6,611 bases of DNA. Origin: Verrucomicrobiales bacterium. Its GTDB lineage: Bacteria > Verrucomicrobiota > Verrucomicrobiia > Verrucomicrobiales > DEV007. Below the pieces are notes generated by a model. The model had not been told where the DNA came from, searched no databases, and saw only the letters and a list, made by a program, of their open reading frames with translations. Below are positions 1 through 5,764 of this stretch, piece by piece. The position numbers were made by a program, and so were the translations under genes. The stretch spans positions 1 to 6,611 of the forward strand of contig JACETS010000143.1 of the NCBI GenBank assembly GCA_013911195.1, written 5' to 3'. How positions within the stretch are numbered: position 1 is the stretch's first letter; every line of letters begins with the position of its first letter.

Positions 1-526
1 TATTATCACCTTGCAAAAGAGTCTCGTCATAATTGGCTTCAACAAAAAGACAGTGAACATCTTTTACTGAATCTATTAAAAGCTGATTCACATGTCCAAC
101 ATCACTTATGAATCCAATTTTTTTATCATTTTTTTTGAATTTAAAGCCAACCGGATCTACAGCATCATGCATCACCGAGAAACCACATACCTCAAGATCA
201 CCAATTTCAAATTGTTGTCCGTTCTCAAATAATTGCCATGAATTAACCGAACGATTTGCTTCCATTAAAACCTCTTGCGTTAGAGAATTACAGTAAACGG
301 GTACTGATATCGATTTGGATAAAACTTCTAAACCTTTTGTATGATCTGAGTGCTCATGAGTAATTAAGATCGCATCCAATTTTTGAGGATCTAAACCTCC
401 TTGTATTATCCTTTTTTTTAATTGCATCGCACTCAATCCAGCATCTACGAGAATAGTAGTTTTGTCCGAATAAACGACTGCACTATTTCCTGAACTTCCG
501 CTTCCAAGTGACAATATACTAAGCAT
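1..526 (-). CDS. MBL-fold metallohydrolase, YycJ/WalJ-like (partial, C-terminus off left edge)
   Basis: The reading frame is open from 526 to the left edge and gives the first 175 residues; relatives are roughly 250-270 long, so about a third is missing. The protein opens with the GSGSSGNS loop (residues 8-15) typical of the YycJ/WalJ branch. The metal-binding HxHxDH is at H57, H59, D61 and H62, a further ligand candidate is H120 (MHDA), and the bridging aspartate is D142 in SDVGH. The VEANYD motif at 162-167 also fits this branch. The family is cytoplasmic and binds two metal ions; a Bacillus member has been described as a DNA exonuclease linked to cell-wall control, but the substrate here is unknown. 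ATG at 526 is the first possible start, because an in-frame TGA lies three codons upstream (533-535). No Shine-Dalgarno is visible. It is transcribed divergently from the AsmA-like gene. Family assignment is firm; exact function is not. Confidence 0.9.
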   Translation of the reverse strand, partial: MLSILSLGSGSSGNSAVVYSDKTTILVDAGLSAMQLKKRIIQGGLDPQKLDAILITHEHSDHTKGLEVLSKSISVPVYCNSLTQEVLMEANRSVNSWQLFENGQQFEIGDLEVCGFSVMHDAVDPVGFKFKKNDKKIGFISDVGHVNQLLIDSVKDVHCLFVEANYDETLLQGDN

Positions 527-560
527 TACAAATCATTTAATTTTCAAGCTTTGTGGTAGT

Positions 561-589
561 ATTTAAGCAAAGTTACCTATAGAATTCAA
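561..589 (-). promoter_or_regulatory. candidate sigma-70-type promoter for the MBL hydrolase gene
   Basis: Read on the minus strand, TTGAAT (584-589, four of six to TTGACA) is followed by a 17-base spacer and TTAAAT (561-566, four of six to TATAAT). The -10 lies about 35 bases before the ATG at 526. AT-rich DNA yields such matches by chance, so this is only a candidate. On the plus strand of the same gap (527-636) I found no pair of elements that convincingly serves the AsmA-like gene. Confidence 0.35.
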
Positions 590-636
590 AATTTTTAGTC
601 ATTTGACCATTCCTCTTAATTCAATGAGTTTTATGC

Positions 637-3210
637 ATGATAAAAATTCTTAGATCATTTGCAAAGATACTTCTTTTTCTTTGTCTGATCTTTGCGATTT
701 GGGTTGGTTATTACGCCTATAATGAAGGGTTTACAAAAAAATGGCGCAAACTAATCATGCAAGAATTTGATCGTCGAGGAATTGAAGCAGAGATAGGAAA
801 ATTAACGATTGATCCATTAGACGGCCTGGTTGCAAGGAATATAAGAGTATATTCAGATAATACGAGAACAAGCTTAATTGCATCAATAAATAATATAACT
901 CTTGATATCGATTTGGTTAAATTACTAAGAAAAAAACAATTTCTTAACTCGGTAGAATTCAGAGACACTAATATCTTTTTACCAATTGATCCAAATCTCG
1001 AAAAAAGTGAGATAATTAAAATTACCGACCTCAAGGCTCGAGTACGAGTTCCAGGAAAATCAATTGAAATTGAAAATGCCAATTGCTTATTAAACGGCAT
1101 ACAAATCAATGTAACGGGCTCACTGATACAAAAAAATAATATAGACTCATCTTTCCTGACAAAAAACTTTGGAAATCAAGATTCGGTGAAACTCCAAAAA
1201 AGAAGAGCTTTATTAACAACAATCACAAAAGAATTAAAAAAAATAAACTACGACTACAAAAACCCTCCTAGCATAACATTAAAAGTCGTAGCAAACCTTA
1301 ACGAGCCTGAGAAAACTATAGCTAACATCAATTTCTATGGAGAAGATATTAGCCGTAAAGGGTCAAGCTATCAGATCAATGAACTTGATATAGAAAGTGA
1401 ATACGAAAATGGTAATTTAGTATTCAAAAAAATCGATGTCCAAGATCGATTTGGAGAACTCAAAGGAAATGCTCAATGGAATATGGATGATTCAACATTT
1501 CCTTTCAACTTCAAATCATCAATCGATATAACTGAACTCACCAAATTATTCACAAATAGCAAACTCCTTGATGATTTACTCTTCATAGACCCTCCTCAAA
1601 TCACTGCAGCAGGGAATTTGAAATTTAAAAATACAGAAGGAAACACAAGACCCTTCATCAAACTATTTGGAAGCATCGAATGTAATCGTATGGTTTTAAA
1701 AGATACCTTATTTGAGAGTGGAGCCACTAATTTTTCATACAATGATTCCAAACTATATCTTCGAAATCTATCATTAGAACATGAAAGCGGAACATTATCA
1801 GGAAGTTATTTACAAAACGAATTAAAGGAATTTCAATTTGATTCCGAGCTTAAAATGGACCCAAGGACATTCACTCCATTCATGGATAAAGTACCCGATT
1901 TTGTCAACAAACTGGAACTGCCAAACAATCCAGCAATTGATGTCCAACTCAAGGGAACTGGTAATTTCAACGATCCCAAAACAATCAATACCATCGGTAC
2001 TTTTACTGTTGGATCGTGCAAATATAATGGCACTCCATTAACTGCAGCTACAGGTAAGATTAAAAGTGACAAAGAAACAATAACCGTCTCTGACTTTCGC
2101 TTAGATAGAGAAGAAGGTTATTTAAGTGGAAACAAAGCAGTTATAAATACAAATAACGGTTTGGTTAATTTACATCAAATTAATGGTAAAGTTTACCCCG
2201 ACAAAGCCGCTAGTTATTTCTCATCTGAAGTTAATCAAGCCCTTAGCCAATATCAATTTAAAGCACCACCATTCATCACTCTAAATGGATTAGTTGACAC
2301 AAAAAACAATTCACAAACCGATCTAGTCTTTACATTTATTTCACAGAGCACCGTTAATACAGAATTGTATAAAAAAAGATTAGCGATTGATAACCCCAAA
2401 GGAACGGTAAAAATTAATGGTGAAAATTTAAACATTGCGTTAGAGGGAGAGTTTGTTGGTGGTGTTTTTAAGCATATTGGATCAATCGATCTTGGCGAAA
2501 AAGAAAAACACTATAATGGAAGAATTCAGGCAGATAATTTCCACTTTGGTGAACTCGTAAATACTTTTAATTTAAAAAGTAACACAAACGGTATAGTGGG
2601 GGGAGATGTGGGATTTAAAATTCCAATAGACGAACCGCAAAAGTGGAATGGCGAGGGCAATATTTCATTAACGCAAGGGAATGTTTTTTCAATTCCAATT
2701 CTTGGACCTATATCACCAATTATTAGTTCTGTACTACTCGAACCCAAGGCTGGATACAGTGTAGCTAAATCAGCAAAAGCAACTTTTAAAACTAGAAATG
2801 GCCTTATGAATTTAATCGATTTTCAGGCATTAACTCCAAGTTTTTTATTAAGGTCCAATGGGTTCATAAATTTAGTTGATCAAAAAATCAATTTAGAAGC
2901 TGAAATGAATGCTCGCGGCCATCTAAATTTGGTAGGATGGCCTCTATCTAGGCTTTTGAGATATAAAGGAACGGGATTACTTTCAGAACCCAAATGGGAA
3001 CCTATTAATTTCTCTATACCCAGAGGCATTATCGCAGATGGTGAAAAAGTACTAAAGAGCTCCAATCCTGCAGAGATTATTCCAGAAGCCATAGGAATAA
3101 TTCCAAATACCATCCAAAATAGTATCAAAGCACTGGAAGCATTAACTGTTCCCAACCAATCAAAACGCAATTTTAAGCCAAAAGAAAATCCAAAGAAATC
3201 AGTCGAATAA
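637..3210 (+). CDS. AsmA-like membrane-anchored protein (AsmA_2-type C-terminal region)
   Basis: This is an 857-residue protein with a short positively charged N-terminus, one hydrophobic segment at about residues 8-28, and a long periplasmic body of repeated short beta-strand-like stretches. The C-terminal part fits the AsmA/YhdP/TamB group. It has a GGDVGFKIP strand from residue 655, then a GEGNISLTQGNVF-like segment, a hydrophobic LGPISPIISSVLL stretch, and a GTGLLSEPKWEP motif around 778-790 that resembles the usual end of AsmA C-terminal domains. A proline- and lysine-rich tail follows. Related proteins are thought to form a beta groove bridging inner and outer membranes for phospholipid transport or outer-membrane assembly; that role here is inferred. 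ATG 637 is the only good start because an in-frame TGA lies at 625-627; there is no clear Shine-Dalgarno. Its last 12 bases overlap the end of the convergent kinase gene. Confidence 0.85.
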   Translation: MIKILRSFAKILLFLCLIFAIWVGYYAYNEGFTKKWRKLIMQEFDRRGIEAEIGKLTIDPLDGLVARNIRVYSDNTRTSLIASINNITLDIDLVKLLRKKQFLNSVEFRDTNIFLPIDPNLEKSEIIKITDLKARVRVPGKSIEIENANCLLNGIQINVTGSLIQKNNIDSSFLTKNFGNQDSVKLQKRRALLTTITKELKKINYDYKNPPSITLKVVANLNEPEKTIANINFYGEDISRKGSSYQINELDIESEYENGNLVFKKIDVQDRFGELKGNAQWNMDDSTFPFNFKSSIDITELTKLFTNSKLLDDLLFIDPPQITAAGNLKFKNTEGNTRPFIKLFGSIECNRMVLKDTLFESGATNFSYNDSKLYLRNLSLEHESGTLSGSYLQNELKEFQFDSELKMDPRTFTPFMDKVPDFVNKLELPNNPAIDVQLKGTGNFNDPKTINTIGTFTVGSCKYNGTPLTAATGKIKSDKETITVSDFRLDREEGYLSGNKAVINTNNGLVNLHQINGKVYPDKAASYFSSEVNQALSQYQFKAPPFITLNGLVDTKNNSQTDLVFTFISQSTVNTELYKKRLAIDNPKGTVKINGENLNIALEGEFVGGVFKHIGSIDLGEKEKHYNGRIQADNFHFGELVNTFNLKSNTNGIVGGDVGFKIPIDEPQKWNGEGNISLTQGNVFSIPILGPISPIISSVLLEPKAGYSVAKSAKATFKTRNGLMNLIDFQALTPSFLLRSNGFINLVDQKINLEAEMNARGHLNLVGWPLSRLLRYKGTGLLSEPKWEPINFSIPRGIIADGEKVLKSSNPAEIIPEAIGIIPNTIQNSIKALEALTVPNQSKRNFKPKENPKKSVE

Positions 3211-4836
3211 AGGATTATCTGCCACTAAAACACCTATTACCTCCTCAATAATTTTTGCCATTTGATCCATATCATAAGGCTTGGCAAGAGTACCTGAAAA
3301 AATATTTTGCTGACCAAGAGGCTCTAGCGAATTTTCAGTATTATATCCACTACTTGAGATAATTTTAACAGATTTATCAATGTTAATGATTTGTTCTGAT
3401 GCCTCCACCCCATCCAACCCTCCTGGCATTGTCAGGTCCATCAAAATTACATCAAAGTTATTGTTACAATCATGCGATTTTCTGAATTTTTTTATACCTT
3501 CTTCTCCGGATTGTGCAGTTTCTACATCATAACCAAGGTTTTTAAGCATTGATTTCGAAACTTCTAAAATTGGTTTATCATCATCAACAACTAACACACG
3601 ACCCTTACCGCGATGAACCCGTTTATGAGCTTTTTGCTCTTTCAAAATTTTACAGTTCCCGGTAGCAGGTAAATAAATCTTAAAAGCTGATCCTTTTCCA
3701 ACCACCGAACTCACTTCAATAGTTCCACCGTGATCACGAATTATGGATAAACAGGTAGCTAAACCCAATCCACTACCAGTCTCTTTGGTGGTATAAAACC
3801 TTTTGAATATTTTACTCAAATTACTTTTGGAAATTCCTTTTCCATGATCGATAAAGGTTAATCGTAAATACTTACCAGAGGGCACCCCATTAACTTCCCC
3901 TTCAATAATTTCAACATTACTTAGATTGGCTTTGATAACACCCTCATCGTCCATAGCATGCCTAGCATTAATAATAAGATTATTTATTACCTGTATAATT
4001 TGAGTTCTATTTATTAACGACAACCACAATCCTTCTTCAATAGTTACATCACATCGGGTTTTAGATCCAGCGGTGCAAATTCTGGCGGCATCCTTGAGTA
4101 ATGCAGAAACATCTACCTCCTCTTTTTTAGATTCATTATTCCCACGAGAATATGCAAGCAATTGAGAAGCTAACCCTGTGGCCTCTTTTGAGGCCTGCAT
4201 TGCATCATTTATCCTAGCAATTATTTCACCATCCTCGATTGAATCACGAATAAGTGATAAATTTGCCACAACAGTTGTTAGCATATTTTTAAAATCATGA
4301 GCAATACCTCTCGCCTGCATTGCAAGTATTTCATTTCTGACTGAAAGAGGAACAGATTCCAACTCATTTTTCTCTTCAAATTGAGTGACTTTTATTTCTG
4401 AATCAATCTGAGATAAATGATCGGAAGAATCAGATACCGTAAGCAAAAAGTTGGTCGCCTGATTGTTATCATCATACAGGCAGCTTACTCTCCAATTACA
4501 ATTTAAAGCCTTCGAATCAGCACACTGCAGTTCATTCTTAAATTCATAGACTTCACCTCCACTTATTATTGCATCTAATCGATCCAATAATATTTGAAGT
4601 TTCCTAAATCCAAATACTTTAGATAAAGCTTCACCGATAAGATCCTCCGACTCAAAACGACTCAGTTCTAGTAAACCATCATTAACGTAAACAATTTTTG
4701 GTTCGATTTCAGAAGGCGAATGCAGATCTAATAACAAAACACCATTGCTCAATTGATCTAGTGCGGCACGAAAATGCTTATTTTGCAATGACACCAAAGA
4801 TGGATTTTGTGAGTTTTTATCCAACAAAAGCGTCAT
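3199..4836 (-). CDS. soluble hybrid sensor histidine kinase (PAS-HisKA-HATPase-receiver)
   Basis: The 545-residue protein lacks any transmembrane segment, so it should sense a cytoplasmic signal. Residues about 20-135 look like a PAS domain (VYVNDGLLELSRF with the following EDLIGEAL). The dimerisation/phosphoacceptor helix carries H180 in GIAHDFKN, typical of NtrB/FixL-like HPK4 kinases. The ATPase domain shows the N box (NNLIINARHAM, 285-295), the D box with D330 (DHGKGIS), the F box (IFKRFYTT, 343-350) and the G2 loop GSGLGLA (354-360). A C-terminal receiver domain follows from about 411: acidic cluster D418-D420, phosphoacceptor D467, conserved serine near 494-496 and K519 before a proline. 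All catalytic residues are present. No cysteine motif of a LOV domain is seen. No separate response regulator or phosphotransfer protein is adjacent, so the output is unknown. The start at 4836 sits about 44 bases below a good promoter candidate. Confidence 0.93.
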   Translation of the reverse strand: MTLLLDKNSQNPSLVSLQNKHFRAALDQLSNGVLLLDLHSPSEIEPKIVYVNDGLLELSRFESEDLIGEALSKVFGFRKLQILLDRLDAIISGGEVYEFKNELQCADSKALNCNWRVSCLYDDNNQATNFLLTVSDSSDHLSQIDSEIKVTQFEEKNELESVPLSVRNEILAMQARGIAHDFKNMLTTVVANLSLIRDSIEDGEIIARINDAMQASKEATGLASQLLAYSRGNNESKKEEVDVSALLKDAARICTAGSKTRCDVTIEEGLWLSLINRTQIIQVINNLIINARHAMDDEGVIKANLSNVEIIEGEVNGVPSGKYLRLTFIDHGKGISKSNLSKIFKRFYTTKETGSGLGLATCLSIIRDHGGTIEVSSVVGKGSAFKIYLPATGNCKILKEQKAHKRVHRGKGRVLVVDDDKPILEVSKSMLKNLGYDVETAQSGEEGIKKFRKSHDCNNNFDVILMDLTMPGGLDGVEASEQIINIDKSVKIISSSGYNTENSLEPLGQQNIFSGTLAKPYDMDQMAKIIEEVIGVLVADNPLFD

Positions 4837-4879
4837 AATCTATCTTATATTCAAATTAAATATTATTAAACCAAACTTA

Positions 4880-4908
4880 ATTATAAATAAATAGTTAATA
4901 TATATGAA
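4880..4908 (-). promoter_or_regulatory. candidate sigma-70-type promoter for the hybrid kinase gene
   Basis: On the minus strand TTCATA (4903-4908, four of six to TTGACA) is separated by exactly 17 bases from a perfect TATAAT (4880-4885). The start codon at 4836 lies about 44 bases downstream of the -10. The surrounding 140-base divergent gap is very AT-rich between 4841 and 4916, so chance matches are likely. The perfect -10 and ideal spacing make this the best promoter candidate in the window. Confidence 0.5.
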
Positions 4909-4969
4909 GCTAATTTGAAGGGAAGAACAAAAAAAGCGGTTGCGCGATCTCATCTTTCCGTTATTTTCA

Positions 4970-4976
4970 CCCCCCC
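4970..4976 (+). other. rpmI: seven-C tract abutting the rpmI start codon
   Basis: A run of seven C's directly precedes the rpmI ATG, at the end of a pyrimidine-rich stretch (about 4949-4976). There is no purine-rich Shine-Dalgarno in the 20 bases before the start; the nearest purine-rich stretch is at 4917-4935, over 40 bases away. The tract is striking in such AT-rich DNA. Whether it acts in translation, for example as a pyrimidine tract for protein S1, is not known. Confidence 0.6.
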
Positions 4977-5189
4977 ATGGCTAGAACAGCTGGTAAAAGC
5001 AAAACGCATAAAGCAATATCAAAGCGAGTCCGAGTGACTGGAACTGGTAAAATGTTGCGTCAAAAACAAGGCAAACGTCACCTACTTTTGAATAAAAGCC
5101 GAAAGAGGAAACGTAATCTTGGTAAAGCAACTCTCATTTCCAGTGCAGATCTGCCTCGCTTTCGTGAAAACCTGCCTTTTAGTCATTAA
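4977..5189 (+). CDS. rpmI: 50S ribosomal protein bL35
   Basis: The 70-residue, very basic protein matches bL35 along its length: KSKTHKAISKRVRVTGTGK near the N-terminus, then KRHLLLNKSRKRKRNL, and a C-terminal LPRFRENLPF. bL35 is a small component of the large ribosomal subunit. It is a few residues longer than the usual 64-66. The start is fixed: the frame is open upstream to a TAA at 4911-4913 but holds no ATG, GTG or TTG before 4977. It is the first gene of the rpmI-rplT-pheS group. In many bacteria infC precedes rpmI; here the upstream neighbour is instead the divergent kinase gene, so infC must be elsewhere. A promoter for this operon should lie in 4837-4976, but I could not pick a convincing one. 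Confidence 0.97.
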   Translation: MARTAGKSKTHKAISKRVRVTGTGKMLRQKQGKRHLLLNKSRKRKRNLGKATLISSADLPRFRENLPFSH

Positions 5190-5212
5190 TTAAAGCAAAA
5201 GCTTAAATCTTT

Positions 5213-5235
5213 CTAATTTTAAACAAATTAGTTTT
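5213..5235 (+). terminator. weak terminator-like AT hairpin after rpmI
   Basis: CTAATTT (5213-5219) and AAATTAG (5225-5231) form a perfect 7-bp inverted repeat with a five-base loop (TAAAC), followed at once by four T's (5232-5235). Only one pair is G-C, so the hairpin is weak and is likely to allow substantial read-through into rplT. It could equally be a 3' end-protecting or processing hairpin. Confidence 0.35.
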
Positions 5236-5238
5236 AAC

Positions 5239-5327
5239 TAACCATCAGCTCTGATCCCCGGTAAGTGGGATATATCTCTCAGGTGAGAGCTGCGGTTAAA
5301 AAATTAAACCAAACAACCTGAAGAAAA
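5239..5327 (+). promoter_or_regulatory. structured rplT leader with predicted pseudoknot, candidate L20 autoregulatory element
   Basis: The bases CAGCTCT (5246-5252) pair with AGAGCTG (5286-5292), and TAACC (5239-5243) pairs with GGTTA (5294-5298) across a small internal loop. Within the loop, ATCCC (5254-5258) can pair with GGGAT (5267-5271). The loop bases TCAGGT (5279-5284) are complementary to ACCTGA (5316-5321), which ends six bases before the rplT ATG; this gives an H-type pseudoknot with one base between the stems. A rival hairpin, CTCTC (5276-5280) with GAGAG (5285-5289), uses the same bases, so a switch is possible. Known L20 leaders (in E. coli a pseudoknot, in Bacillus an attenuator) control the infC-rpmI-rplT operon by L20 binding. 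The ligand here is inferred from the position before rplT; the pairings are read directly from the sequence. Confidence 0.5.
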
Positions 5328-5702
5328 ATGCCAAGATCCACAAATTCACCAGCTAGCAGAAAAAGACGTAAGAGAATGCTTGCTAAAGCTAAAGGCTTTA
5401 GAGGCTTCCGCTCAACAAAATATCGTTTCGCCAAAGATGCAGTTCGTAAGGCGATGACTTATTCCTATAGGGATAGAAAAAACCATAAGAGAACATTTAG
5501 AGCTCTATGGATCCAGCGAATTAACGCAGCATGCCGCTCACGTGGTTTGACTTACAGCAGATTCATGGAGGGATTAAAGTCACTTGAAATTGATCTAGAT
5601 AGAAAAATCATGTCCGATATTGCCATTCATGATGAAGCTGCATTTGATAACCTCGTAAATCAGGCAAAAGACGCGATCGAAAAAAAGAGAGCTGCTTCTT
5701 AA
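5328..5702 (+). CDS. rplT: 50S ribosomal protein bL20
   Basis: The 124-residue basic protein matches bL20 throughout: an N-terminal basic extension (RKRRKRMLAKAKGFRGFRSTKYRFA), the YSYRDRKNHKRTFRALWIQRINAACR core, GLTYSRFMEGLK, and LDRKIMSDIAIHDEAAFDNLV near the C-terminus. It is slightly longer than the approximately 118 of E. coli. bL20 binds 23S rRNA early in large-subunit assembly and, in studied bacteria, represses its own operon by binding the mRNA. The ATG at 5328 is followed directly by the conserved start of the family. Only a weak purine stretch (GAAGA, 5320-5324) lies upstream, and it overlaps the predicted pseudoknot strand. The gene lies 138 bases after rpmI and 62 before pheS. 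Confidence 0.98.
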   Translation: MPRSTNSPASRKRRKRMLAKAKGFRGFRSTKYRFAKDAVRKAMTYSYRDRKNHKRTFRALWIQRINAACRSRGLTYSRFMEGLKSLEIDLDRKIMSDIAIHDEAAFDNLVNQAKDAIEKKRAAS

Positions 5703-5714
5703 GGCTAGCTCTCT
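5686..5714 (+). repeat. 8-bp inverted repeat spanning the rplT stop codon
   Basis: AGAGAGCT (5686-5693) and AGCTCTCT (5707-5714) are perfect complements around a 13-base loop that contains the rplT stop codon (5700-5702). No T-run follows on the plus strand, so it is not a standard terminator for this operon. On the minus strand it would be followed by six T's, but no minus-strand gene leads into it. It may be an intra-operon stability or processing hairpin. Its GAGAGCTGC (5687-5695) repeats the same nine bases found in the leader at 5285-5293. Confidence 0.5.
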
Positions 5715-5764
5715 ATTAGATCAATCAACATTTCATTCAATTTATAAGGCAGTCACCTAATGAC

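Noticed and set aside
108..296. Small plus-strand reading frame of 62 codons
   Set aside because: It lies opposite the clearly coding MBL-fold gene, with no recognisable protein character of its own.
603..631. TTGACC at 603-608 as a -35 box for the AsmA-like gene
   Set aside because: A -10 at normal spacing would fall at about 626-631 and place the transcription start at or after the ATG at 637; no good -10 is present there.
717..3170. Several reading frames of 60-130 codons antisense or out of frame within the AsmA-like gene
   Set aside because: They are shadows of a strongly supported 857-codon gene and show no family features or start signals.
3199..4836. LOV-type photosensor in the kinase PAS domain
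   Set aside because: The conserved GRNCRFLQ-type cysteine motif is absent.
5193..5204. AAGC-AAAA-GCTT hairpin just after the rpmI stop as a terminator
   Set aside because: It has only four base pairs and is followed by AAATC rather than a T-run.
5190..5327. T-box riboswitch for the pheS operon
   Set aside because: No T-box consensus bulge or specifier stem with an antiterminator is seen, and the structure lies before rplT rather than before pheS.
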